DNA from: Chara braunii
Taxonomy: Eukaryota; Streptophyta; Charophyceae; Charales; Characeae
DNA length: 28,689 nt
Direction of reading: 5' to 3'
NCBI GenBank assembly: GCA_003427395.1
Contig: BFEA01000498.1
Coordinates: 645,704 to 674,392, forward strand
Part shown: positions 1 to 8,245 of the stretch, in pieces
How positions within the stretch are numbered: the stretch's first letter is position 1
Layout of the letters: every line of letters starts with the position of its first letter
Position numbers and translations under genes: made by a program
The notes under the pieces: generated by a model
The model's database searches: none
The model's input: the letters and a program-made list of their open reading frames with translations, nothing else
What the model was told of the DNA's origin: nothing

Positions 1-34
<34 letters not shown>

Positions 35-35
35 G

Positions 36-72
<37 letters not shown>
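1..72. repeat. (AC)n microsatellite at left edge
   Basis: Pure AC dinucleotide repeat with one short ATACGCATAC interruption. The right edge of the window ends in the same repeat type, so the piece is bounded by low-complexity sequence on both sides. Confidence 0.98.
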
Positions 73-74
<2 letters not shown>

Positions 75-508
75 CAGCAATCAGAAAAAAATGAAAAAAA
101 AAAGTTCCATTTTTTTAATTGTGTTTCTTTTGATTGTAATAGTTGTTTTTTTCGTTTTCTATTTTTTTTTTAAATCATAAAAGACATCAAAATCCCAAAA
201 AAAAAAAGGGGGGGATTTAGGGAATTTCAAACCCTACAACCCCATTTTTTTTTTATTTTTTTTTGGCCTAGTAATCAAGGAATTAAAAATCACAGGGTTT
301 TTGGGCGCTCCCGGCCCCGTCGGTTCGCCCCCGCGAGCATGACCATGACGGCATGCGGTAAAATGGCATGCGGCATGACTGCGGGTGATACATAGGTTCG
401 CCTGACAGGCTGTGACAGCGGCCACAGTGGTACCGCTCCGATCGTTCAAGTACTCGAATCCACGTTTAGATGTGCTGAGAGGCAAAAAAAGAGTTGTCTG
501 CACGGTTG

Positions 509-613
509 TTTGCACATGCCCGCATGCATGTGGTTGTTCAAACCCTGGTAGAAAAAGAGCTGGGAGCATAGTTCTTTGCACCTGCCCGCATACATGTGCT
601 CGTTCAAGCCCTG
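509..613 (+). repeat. 66-bp direct repeat (two copies)
   Basis: A segment beginning TTTGCACATGCCCGCATGCA at 509 recurs at 575 as TTTGCACCTGCCCGCATACA, with about 39 similar bases per copy. The period is a multiple of three and stays in one open frame, giving a repeated CTCPHxC-type peptide. I do not recognise that peptide, so coding is possible but unsupported. Confidence 0.7.
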
Positions 614-1187
614 AAACCGCGCGGAGGGCCGCAAAATTTTCTTCTATCCTTGCGGAGGGTCTGACTAATCTTGCGGAGGGCAAGACCGTTCGCATGCGAG
701 AACGTGGGGAGAAACTGCGGAGCAGGGCGGAAGGGCAGCACAAGCGGGTAGGAAACTCGCCTGGGGGCGGAAGGGGCAATGCAAGACCACTGACAGTGTG
801 CGAGGAGTCGGGGGCGGGAAAATCCAGAAACCTGAACGTCTTTATGCTTGCTTGCCCCGCTGTTCTTATCGGCTGTCAGCGGGCGAAGCATCCCGTGGAT
901 GGTGGCCAACCTCAATTCGAATCATCTTCCATTTTGTGGCGGTAAAATCATGGTAAAATCCCTCCATAACGCCGAAGTGGTGGTAAAATTACGGACTTTC
1001 CACCAAAACAAGCAACGCAGAGGACCGCAGTCGTTGTCGTTAGCACTCACACTTTTCTTGGAATCACTTTCTACCACGCAGAACACGGCCTCACCTCCTC
1101 CCATACCACGGCTCGGACAATATAAATGTCTAAAAGACTTGGAAACTGTGTGCTCTTCTCACATTAGCGCGGGTTGACGGTGCGCAC

Positions 1188-1269
1188 GTTTGATCCAGGC
1201 CCATCATGCGTCAAGGATTCGCTGGCTGCAGCCTATGAATCCCCCGCGGAGATGACCGCGGGGTCAAAC
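1188..1269. other. Three-arm inverted-repeat structure
   Basis: An outer helix GTTTGA (1188-1193) / TCAAAC (1264-1269) encloses two adjacent arms. One is GGATTC (1215-1220) / GAATCC (1237-1242) with the palindrome GGCTGCAGCC in its loop. The other is CCCCGCGG (1242-1249) / CCGCGGGG (1256-1263) with loop AGATGA. The two arms share base 1242. This is a compact multi-branched fold; its function is unknown. Confidence 0.5.
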
Positions 1270-1851
1270 TCAGCGTCCATTTTCGGTGTTCCTATCCGCA
1301 GAGTCTGAATTGCCTCTGTTGAAGGAGTACTTCTAGGCGAGTGGAGTGTCAATTTCTGAGCTGTGAAACTCCTTAGCCCTCAGTAATTTCGGAATTGAGG
1401 TTGGATTGTTATGATATGCATCGTCAAACACACCATAAGTATTAGTATGTATATATTTATTGCTATGGTCCTCAGCGACTGCTCAGCAGAATCTGAATAG
1501 TGCGTATCGTAAATTCTGCACCTCATTAGGCTGTAAGTCAGACGATAATTTCTTGGTTGTCGATCAGTGGAGTTCGATTGGTGCGGCTTTGTTCCATTCC
1601 ACTGCAACGGGCCGGAGCATCAAGATTCAAGATCATGGCCGTTCATGCCGGATAATCTGTGATCGGATGGCTGTTAAGACTGCGATCGACTGTGTTTTAC
1701 TGCAGTGGAAGGTTCTCCTGCCTGAAGGACTGGAGAAGGCGCTTTCTATACCTTCGTCACCTGTGCCACTCTTTGGTGGCCTATGTGCTTACAGAGAGAC
1801 TTGTTACGGCGCACGTCTCGCACCATTCACTTTCAAATTGGTAATAACAGC

Positions 1852-1852
<1 letters not shown>

Positions 1853-1895
<43 letters not shown>

Positions 1896-1950
1896 CAGGC
1901 TCCGTCTATTGGTGGGGAGCAGCACCTGCTGGAAACCGGGTCCAGCATCC
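1853..1950 (-). mobile_element. LINE 3' end fragment (poly-T start)
   Basis: A 39-base T run (1853-1891) is followed by CTATTGGTGGGGAGCA and the hairpin GCTGGAAACCGGGTCCAGC (1928-1946). The same order occurs just inside the poly-T end of the minus-strand LINE at 7470, so this is the 3' UTR and poly(A) tail of the same LINE family inserted on the minus strand. How far it extends to the right is unclear; the next 150 bases hold the related phrase CCAGGCCCAGTGTCCC. No target duplication was found. Confidence 0.7.
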
Positions 1951-2236
1951 CTTGAATACATCATGATATTTATTTGTACAGATTGGGAACCAGGCCCAGT
2001 GTCCCTTCCGATGAAAAAATAAATTCATAGATGATACAGCCATACATTTTTCTCACGTGACATATCTTTTAACTGGCTTTCTGCCATGTCATCATGGAAC
2101 ATATCTTTCTTTTCAGAACCTACCTACCACTACTCCTAAGGCTATACAGGGGACCCCTACACTATGTTCGTCTCTCAAATTCCTTTTGCCTGTCAGAACC
2201 TTCGTACCACTACTCCTACGACTATATACAGGGGAA
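1951..2236. repeat. Short region with 80-bp tandem duplication
   Basis: CAGAACCTACCTACCACTAC at 2114 recurs at 2194 as CAGAACCTTCGTACCACTAC. Each copy is about 41 bases and ends in an ACAGGGGA phrase. A third ACATAGAGGGGAA phrase lies after the LINE tail at 2376. No gene is visible. Confidence 0.65.
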
Positions 2237-2375
2237 TAGTGCTAGAATGATGTTGTTTGATCTGGCGCCCTATTGTGGTGAAGAGGCACAGCTCAACCCA
2301 ATGCTGGACCCGGTTTCCAGCAGGTGTTGCTCCCCACCAATAGATGGAGCAGGTTGGTTAAAAAAAAAAAAAAAA
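2237..2375 (+). mobile_element. 5'-truncated LINE 3' end with target-site duplication
   Basis: The reverse complement of the LINE 3' UTR motif, GCTGGACCCGGTTTCCAGC (2303-2321), is followed by CTCCCCACCAATAGATGGAGC and an A run ending at 2375. The insert is flanked by GACTATATACAGGGGAA (2220-2236) and GACTACATAGAGGGGAA (2376-2392), which match at 15 of 17 positions and are a convincing target-site duplication. The element is therefore a 139-bp 5'-truncated insertion of the family seen at 7470-9371, on the opposite strand from the fragment at 1853. Confidence 0.75.
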
Positions 2376-2392
2376 GACTACATAGAGGGGAA

Positions 2393-2682
2393 CCCTGCAA
2401 GCATACAGCCTCTCAAATGAGGTAAATCATAGTCCTCTGGATACCCCTGATCGGTATTTGGGTGGTCAATGACCAACACGGGCGTGAGTGCGAGCGCGAG
2501 TTGGTTGTGTGTGGTGTGTGGGAGAGTGTTCAACTTGGGTATAGTCTCTGCTGCTACTTGATGACGGGTGGGGGACGATGAGAAAGGGTGGCACAGCTAC
2601 TGGAAAAATGCTCGGTATTTGCGTTAGCCGGACCCCCACCAGCGGCCCCACCCTGGGCCACCCAATCTCTGACGACAACGGA
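2393..2682. other. Intergenic sequence before the Harbinger element
   Basis: No gene is recognised. The sequence is G/T-rich around 2480-2530 and otherwise unremarkable. Confidence 0.5.
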
Positions 2683-2696
2683 GGGCATACTCACAC
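2683..2696 (+). repeat. Candidate left terminal inverted repeat of Harbinger transposon
   Basis: GGGCATACTCACAC matches the perfect MITE terminus GGGCACGCTCACAC at 9484 in 12 of 14 positions. It lies 195 bp upstream of the transposase ATG, the right place for the left end of the autonomous element. The expected TAA/TTA is not present directly before it, so either the end has decayed or the match is fortuitous. No convincing right end was found; the imperfect phrase GTGTGAGAAGAATGGCTAAG near 5598-5617 is the best but weak candidate. Confidence 0.45.
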
Positions 2697-2818
2697 GAGC
2701 ACATATTTTCACAAATTTTACGGGAGCAAATTTCCAACGGGTCACACAGCTCACCCGCTTGTTGCGCAAAACAGAAAGGACACTGTCGCGATCTCCGATC
2801 CGAAGGCAATAATATGAG

Positions 2819-2896
2819 TTGTGCAGTCACACAGGGCGCTACACAAAAAACTGTCCCTTGTGCAGTCACACAGTGCTATGCACAAAAATCTGTCCT
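2819..2896 (+). repeat. 39-bp tandem repeat at the transposase 5' end
   Basis: Two copies, each starting TTGTGCAGTCACACAG, lie at 2819-2857 and 2858-2896 with a few differences. The period is 13 codons, so the open frame continues through it. The second copy contains the first in-frame ATG (2878). It probably belongs to the 5' UTR or subterminal region. Confidence 0.8.
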
Positions 2897-4257
2897 TCCC
2901 CGCCGCCGGGATGGTTATTGACGGCGTTGTCAGGGGTCGTGCTTTAACGATAGATGAGAGGACGGCTATCGCTGCAGCGGTGAATGTCGTCCTCTATCGT
3001 TGTCAGTTGGAGAGAACCGCGGGAAAGATGAAAGCAGCTGCTCGCACGCGACAGAAGGTGACGGCACTGGCGAGCAGCGGTGAGGGCTTGGACCTGGGAG
3101 CACTTTCGGACACCGTCCTCCAGGTGTGCTGCGCGTTGGGGTGCGGCGCCTTTCCGAGGGCGACTCCAAGATGGTGGATGAAGCGGCGGACGGGAGGAAC
3201 ATGGGAGGACCTGTGCCAAAGCGACGACGCCGCCAACGACTACTTCAGAGACAAGCTCCGAATGTCGCCACATGTCTTCTGCGAAATCGCGGAAACGCTT
3301 TCTCCATACCTGCAATGGCGTGTGACGTTTTACAGAGTGCCTTTGCAGCCGGATCACATCGTGGTGTACGCTCTCTATAGGTGGGCGTCGGGTGAGACCT
3401 ACGACAGCGGAACGTGCAGCTTCGGCATCAGGAGGGCTTCTGGCATCACGGCGGTCCGAGACGTTACCGCTGCCTTGCTTGCTGCGTACCTGGACAAGAT
3501 TTCGTGGCCCACTGGCGTGCAGAAGGCGGTCGTGTTGCGCGCGTTTGCAGACAAGGGATTTCCAAATTGCCACGGGTGCATCGACTGCACCCACATCTAC
3601 GTGGACAAACCCGCCAACGCGAACGGGGAGGATTATTGTGATCGGAAGAGGCGATTCTGTGTGCAGGCGCAGGTTGTCGTCGACATGAATTTGCGTGTGC
3701 TGGACGTCTTCGTCGGTTACCCTGGCAGCGTGCATGACATGGGGATGTTACATCTGTCCAGTTTGTGGGAGCGCGTGGAGTCTGGACAACTTTTCACTGG
3801 CCCGCATGTCATGCTGCCGTTCGGTGTCCGAACAAATGGATACTTGCTCGGCGACAACGGCTATCCCCAGTCGGAATGGATTGTCGTCCCGTATGGAGGT
3901 CTCGCGCAGCATCCCACGGAGGCACGGTTCGACAACAAGCAAAAGACGGCCAGGGGAGCGGTAGAGAGGGCGTTTGGAAGATTGAAGGGCATGTGGAGGT
4001 TATTCCTGCGCACGCACAAGTGCAACATGGACACGTTGCCGCAACAGTTCATCGCGGTGTGCATCCTCCACAACATACTGATCGACGCAGGCATTCCCTT
4101 CGACGACAACCTGTTGTGGGAGGTCGGTCCGGATGGCGTCCGATGCAGGGTGGATCTGGGCATGCATGCGCCGCTGCGTCCTGTTTGCATGGAGTCGTCG
4201 ACCGGGGACTCGCTCATTTTGCGGGATGCGTTGGCGGAGAGGATGGGTGCGCAGTGA
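2878..4257 (+). CDS. PIF/Harbinger-type DDE transposase (HARBI1-like nuclease)
   Basis: The product would cut and rejoin the ends of a Harbinger DNA transposon in the nucleus. The frame is open from 2818; 2878 is the first ATG (459 residues). An alternative start at 2911 gives 448 residues and avoids the tandem-repeat leader. Residues about 98-112 hold RWWMKRRTGGTWEDL. Residues about 131-201 form the helix-turn-helix-like N-terminal part of DDE_Tnp_4 proteins (PHVFCEIAETL, VVYALYRWASGETY). The catalytic triad is intact: D236 in GCIDCTHI, D326 in LLGDNGYP, E363 in GAVERAFGRLKG. PGSVHDMG and CILHNILIDAG are further family hallmarks. Length is typical and no stops interrupt it. The usual partner, a Myb/SANT-like protein, is not visible nearby. 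The family call is secure; activity is inferred only from intactness. Confidence 0.93.
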   Translation: MHKNLSFPAAGMVIDGVVRGRALTIDERTAIAAAVNVVLYRCQLERTAGKMKAAARTRQKVTALASSGEGLDLGALSDTVLQVCCALGCGAFPRATPRWWMKRRTGGTWEDLCQSDDAANDYFRDKLRMSPHVFCEIAETLSPYLQWRVTFYRVPLQPDHIVVYALYRWASGETYDSGTCSFGIRRASGITAVRDVTAALLAAYLDKISWPTGVQKAVVLRAFADKGFPNCHGCIDCTHIYVDKPANANGEDYCDRKRRFCVQAQVVVDMNLRVLDVFVGYPGSVHDMGMLHLSSLWERVESGQLFTGPHVMLPFGVRTNGYLLGDNGYPQSEWIVVPYGGLAQHPTEARFDNKQKTARGAVERAFGRLKGMWRLFLRTHKCNMDTLPQQFIAVCILHNILIDAGIPFDDNLLWEVGPDGVRCRVDLGMHAPLRPVCMESSTGDSLILRDALAERMGAQ

Positions 4258-4695
4258 GGATGGGTGGTTGTGGGAGTGGATAGTCGAAGACGGTCATGAT
4301 GCGGCGACACATCGGAGCACACTGAAGTGGGGAGGCAACGAAGAGATGATGCGCCAGGAACGATAGGGAGGCACGCCCTCCCGTATCCACTGAAGGTGGT
4401 CCGAGAACACGACACTGAAGCCCTCCCAGTGTGCTGCCGTCCGGAAGTTTGTTTGGTTGTCGTCAAGCACAATGTGCTTTCTTGCCCGGGGTTGTTCGGA
4501 GCACTCATCCGGCAGGTTGTCGTCTTCCCGTCAGCGTGTAACAGTTGTGCCGTAGATGGTCGATCCTCACTGCCGTTTTTTGCACGGTATTTCCATTCTG
4601 TCGTCATGTATGTAGCAGTGCTGTTTCAGCGGCACAAGTGATTAACTGAACCTTAGTCGAAGTGAGTGTCTGTCGTTTTCGTGGTAATCGGCGGC

Positions 4696-4724
4696 GTGCG
4701 GAACGCGTAGTTGTTGTTCCGCAC
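4696..4724. repeat. Perfect 9-bp hairpin
   Basis: GTGCGGAAC and GTTCCGCAC enclose an 11-nt loop. It lies 440 bp beyond the transposase stop and may be a subterminal structure of the transposon; that is inference. Confidence 0.7.
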
Positions 4725-5098
4725 AGTAGTGGTGAAGACAGAGTTTGATGGTAGGTTTAATGAAGGGAAGTCGTTGGTTGCGCAGTTGAGGGTTTAGCGG
4801 GGGGTGAGGGGGTCTACGAAGGACGGCGATTGAGCTGCCATCTACTTTTATTAAGAACTGAACTCGTTGGAAACCTTGGAAGGCTTCCCTTTATTNGTAT
4901 TATTTTGAAGATGCTTGTTTTTTTGGTTCATTTGACTACGGAATTTCGAGTGGTCTTGTGAGGATAAGCTTGTGTTGACGTCACGAACGCGTGTCGTATT
5001 GCCAGGTCGAACTCTGTGCTTTCGTGTCAAACCACCACTCCAACGGCCCCTGCACTGTTTAGTTTTTCTGAAGAGTCGTAAAACCTCCCAGCGACCAA

Positions 5099-5179
5099 AC
5101 CTTTGTATCCATATCCTGATGTTGATGTTGGGGCCTGCGGCACCTTTTTCTCCGGTTCGGGGGAAATGGATACAAAGGT
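5099..5179. repeat. 14-bp perfect inverted repeat, 53-bp spacer
   Basis: ACCTTTGTATCCAT (5099-5112) and ATGGATACAAAGGT (5166-5179) are exact reverse complements. This could be a tiny foldback element or a hairpin in a transcript. No target duplication was recognised. Confidence 0.75.
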
Positions 5180-5671
5180 ATCGTCGGGGGGAGGACTTAC
5201 ACGACTTTTTCCTTAATTTTTTCTTGTCTACAAGTGCCGGACCAAAATCTACTGCGCCCAGGCCCAGTAGAGAGGTTCGGTGGGGAAGGCCGGAAGGGTA
5301 CCACGCTTATTTTTTTCGTCATGTTGGCAGTCTATATCTTTTTATTGTTCTTAATGCTTTGGGAAATGCAACTTGTGGTTTGTCCAAGAAGGTCGGGGTG
5401 GACGCGCTGAAGATGCGCTGAAAATTCCGCTGAAGATCCGAATAGGAGCGTCAAAATTGCACGTTGGATTTGACTCGTTGCTATGCATCGGAGATTGTCT
5501 CGCTGTTTGGTTGCGAAATGAGATACGTGGCATGATCACTGATGAAGATAGGCATCGTAGAGTGGGGGGATGTGGAAATTGCGGAGTGCGAGGCTGTGTG
5601 TGAGAAGAATGGCTAAGTGTGTAACTGTGTGTTTGCCTGTAGATGTCTAGGGGAACTGTGCGGGAATGATT

Positions 5672-5760
5672 GGTGGAAAAAAACCTTTTTGGTTTTGGGC
5701 GCCTGAAGTTTGGCCGTTCGGTACTACATGCCCATATAGACTGATTTTTTTCCGTTCAAC
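5672..5760 (+). mobile_element. MITE fragment related to the element at 13377
   Basis: It begins GGTGGAAA and continues with ACCTTTTTGGTTTTGGGCGCC, then CATGCCCATATAGACT. The element at 13377 has the same order (GGTGGAAA, AACCTTTTCGGTTTAAGGCG, CTATATGGGACTA). No right terminal repeat is seen, so this copy is partial. Confidence 0.5.
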
Positions 5761-6235
5761 GTTGTAGTACTCACCTGCTTCTATTCGAGAAAGGCGATCA
5801 TTCGTCAATTCTGCATGTATGATTTCAATGGTTGTTACGCACAGGAGATTTTTCACGGCTTGGGTGCAAGTAAGCATATGTGACATGCGTATTGACAGGG
5901 AGGGACAAGCATAGTAGACGGGGGGATGTTGCAATCGGAGGAACGAAGCGATGCTGTTTGACGATGCTGTTTGACGATGATGTGTGACCAGAACGGGCGA
6001 GTGTTTTTGCTGCGCTCACGCTCGCGTGCGTCTGTTCGAATAGGAGGGAGTACAGAACTGGCGACAGTAAGGGCATGATCACACAGGGACCTGAAATCCC
6101 AAATTACCCAAAAGAAAGAGTAGAGGGCCTATCACACAGATTTGCCGAAGTACCAAATGTATTATTGCTGTGCCCCTTTGTCAGCGAGCGGCCTGCGAAG
6201 CCGCGCGGCGAGGAAAGTTCCCGTCACCTGTGGGG

Positions 6236-6393
6236 CCAGGTCCCACTAGCAGCGTTGAGTTTCCTCAACGCCTGAATCTGGACGTGTCTGTGGACATGTG
6301 CAGAAATGGCGTGGAGTGTTCTCAACCGCACATCGCCAGGAACGCGTCCAGATTCAGGCGTTGAGGAAACTCAACGCTGCCAGTGGGACCTGG
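6236..6393. repeat. Foldback with 49-nt near-perfect arms
   Basis: Arms 6236-6284 and 6345-6393 are reverse complements except for two unpaired bases (AG / CC) and enclose a 60-nt loop. Each arm itself contains a small palindrome, GCGTTGAG...CTCAACGC. A degraded third copy of the arm core lies at 6407-6440. If transcribed, either strand would form a hairpin of roughly miRNA-precursor size; a MITE-like foldback is the simpler explanation. Confidence 0.85.
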
Positions 6394-6551
6394 CGCCTGG
6401 AGTGAAGTCCCACCGCCGAAGTTCAGTTTTCTCAACGCTGAGCTTTCTATCACATGTGGCATGGTGGGACGGAGCTCTGCCGTTGATGTATTGAGAATCT
6501 AAGGGTACTGAAACACAGGAGAATAACCTATTAGATTTGGTCGTTTTGTAC

Positions 6552-6918
6552 TTTTTTTTTTTTTTTTTTTTTTTAATTTATAAGGCTAATTCTTGAAGCC
6601 CAACCAATTCAATTACCTGTCAAATCTGGACAGGACGGCCTTTCAGGCCTTTTTTATTGTCATTATAGTATTACGGGGAACCCGTAGCAGCCACATCCGT
6701 GCTCAAGCCTCCAATGGGCCAGTCACTGTGCCTCCCCTCCGGTCCCCTCCCCCTATGAACATCGGCAGTCTCTGCTCAATGCCACTCGGGGGAACAAACG
6801 GCATATCTCAAGGTGGCGGGCGCCAAGCTTGCCCAGGAAGGTACATGAGGCCAATGGGGATTGAACCCAAGACCTCCTGAATGCCACTTGCGTGCCTTAC
6901 CAACTGAGCTAGGCTGAC
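6552..6918 (-). mobile_element. tRNA-derived SINE
   Basis: Read on the minus strand it starts with a tRNA-like head. A perfect RNA polymerase III A box TAGCTCAGTTGG lies at plus positions 6900-6911, and a B box GGTTCAATCCC matching GGTTCRANNCC lies at 6857-6867, 32 bases further on. The body ends in a 23-base A tail (T run 6552-6574). CGTTTTGT occurs next to both ends (6542-6549 and 6927-6934) and is a possible target duplication. The element encodes no protein and would depend on LINE machinery. The tail-proximal body (GGCCTGAAAGGCCGTCC) is not shared with the LINE 3' ends in this window. Confidence 0.85.
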
Positions 6919-7229
6919 GTGAAATCCGTTTTGTGGTATGACCTCAAAAAAAAAAAAAAAAAAAAAAAGGACCTCAAATGCCCTATTTATTTTTTTGCAT
7001 TTTCTTCGAAAATTGGCACAAATTCGTTCACAAAAGTTTTTGCACAATTTGTGGATGGTTCCTGTGTGACCAGCAAAGTGCCACATCCCCATTTATGCAG
7101 GCGGCCACAACCTTGTCCCATCTGAAAAGGTACAGCAGTGTGACCTGAACCACGCCCAAAAACTCAAATGGACCCTTCCGAAATCCGCGTACTTTGCGGA
7201 TTTGGGGTGGTAGTGTGACTTTGCCCTCA

Positions 7230-7469
7230 GCAGCGCACGTGCAAATTCCGCAGCCTCCAGTTACATGTCACTATCATGAGATGTTGCACAATGCACAGAT
7301 ACAGAAAGGGCATACCCACACAGGGGACTCCCGGAGGTATTGCTGCAAAACCTGTGAAATTTGCGATCCCGATTTTGCTCAAATGCCACCCCGCCCGGTC
7401 ACATAGCTATAGCAATCCAAAAAACACGAGCGGGACTTTCTGGCCATTGCCAAAATGATGCCTCACGCC
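7230..7469. other. Short intergenic stretch
   Basis: No gene or clear element is recognised between the MITE end and the LINE poly-T end. Confidence 0.4.
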
Positions 7470-8245
7470 TTTTTTTTTTTGTAAAGAAGGCCCTTGTGCA
7501 AGGCCTCTATCCTGGTGGTGGTAAGAGAACCACCGGGATTGAGGCTTTGCCTGGCGGGTCGCTCCATCTATTGGTGGGGAGCAACACCTGCTGGAAACCG
7601 GGTCCAGCGTCCCTGAAATACATCTTTACAAAACAGTACATCTTTGAAAGTGACGCCATTGTGCTGGAAACTGGGTCCAAGGTCCCATATCCAACCCACT
7701 CTTCCCTACCAAACCTGCAGCAGGATCGGGTATTGGGGGAAGAAACACCAGGGGGCACCAGTGGAGTCTCCCTCCCTCCCCTAGCCTCTGCCATCCACCT
7801 AATATCCTCATGGCGCCTAGTGTGTCTTGCACTCTGCAATAGCATGTGTTTGAAAAAGGCTGAAACAATAGACAACAGGCTGAAATGAGCTGCACAGAAA
7901 GCAGCTGAAATCTTCTTTTTTGTTGATGTTTTTTAATCAGGAAGTTTTTTTCCATCAATGAAAGTGACGCTACTGTGCTGGAAACGGGGTCCAGCATCCC
8001 ATACCTGATCTATGTGTCCTATCCAACTCCTGCTGGAAACCGGGTCCAGCGTCCCATACCTGATCTATGTGTCCAATCCACTTCTGCATTCCAGTCTCGT
8101 CCTGCAGCAGGGCCAGGGGCTGGGGGGAGACGTTGAGTCCCCTGTCATCCTCCAACTATCCTTAGAGCGCCTGTTGTAGTCATCAGAGGGTGTCTGAGAA
8201 TGCTTGAGAAATAATGTTGGGAATGCTTGGGAAATAATTGATGCC
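7470..8245 (-). mobile_element. LINE 3' UTR with repeated hairpin motif
   Basis: This is the 3' UTR of the minus-strand LINE whose coding remnant lies at 8246-9371. The 3' end is the T run at 7470-7480. The motif GCTGGAAACCGGGTCCAGC (stem GCTGG/CCAGC) occurs at 7590-7608 and 8032-8050, with one change at 7977-7995 and in decayed form at 7663-7681. A further inverted repeat (CCTGGTGGT...ACCACCGGG) lies near 7510-7540, close to the tail. LINE reverse transcriptases often recognise 3' terminal stem-loops; a role in template recognition is inference. Bases 8079-8253 are identical to 11640-11814. Confidence 0.75.

Larger units (their letters stand above)
73..1852. other. No recognisable gene; AT-rich start, then unrecognised sequence
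   Basis: The first 230 bases are rich in A and T homopolymers. From about 300 to 1850 the composition is balanced and there are overlapping open frames of up to 181 codons on both strands, none of which matches a family I know. Visible structure is limited to a 66-bp direct repeat (509-613), short GCGGAGGG repeats around 617-690 and a three-arm hairpin (1188-1269). I infer degenerate repeats rather than genes. Confidence 0.6.
4258..6067. other. Non-coding flank of the transposase gene
   Basis: About 1.8 kb without a recognisable gene. It holds the 3' flank of the transposase, an assembly gap base (n at 4896), a 9-bp hairpin (4696-4724), a 14-bp inverted repeat (5099-5179) and the left part of a MITE family member (5672 onward). 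Open frames of up to 149 codons here resemble nothing known and are probably chance. Confidence 0.6.
6068..7229. mobile_element. Candidate Harbinger-type MITE with nested insertions
   Basis: TAA (6068-6070) precedes GGGCATGATCACAC (6071-6084). A matching right-hand end GTGTGACTTTGCCC lies at 7213-7226 and is followed by TCA. The ends resemble the perfect MITE at 9484, and the right end read inward continues with CCAAATCCG, like CCAATCCG of that MITE. The flanking triplets differ by one base and the ends are imperfect, so pairing these two ends is tentative. A foldback (6236-6393) and a SINE (6552-6918) lie inside. Confidence 0.4.

Noticed and set aside
234-945. Open frames on both strands around 234-945
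   Set aside because: They overlap each other, resemble no family and include direct repeats and low-complexity sequence.
2821-2877. Upstream extension of the transposase frame beginning at GTG
   Set aside because: A GTG start is not expected in a eukaryote and the segment is a 39-bp tandem repeat; the first ATG is at 2878.
5539-5545. CTGATGA, a hammerhead-ribozyme-like core
   Set aside because: No GAAA core or flanking helices follow at the needed distance.
5598-5617. Right terminal repeat of the Harbinger transposon
   Set aside because: GTGTGAGAAGAATGGCTAAG needs gaps to match the terminal motif; too weak to call.
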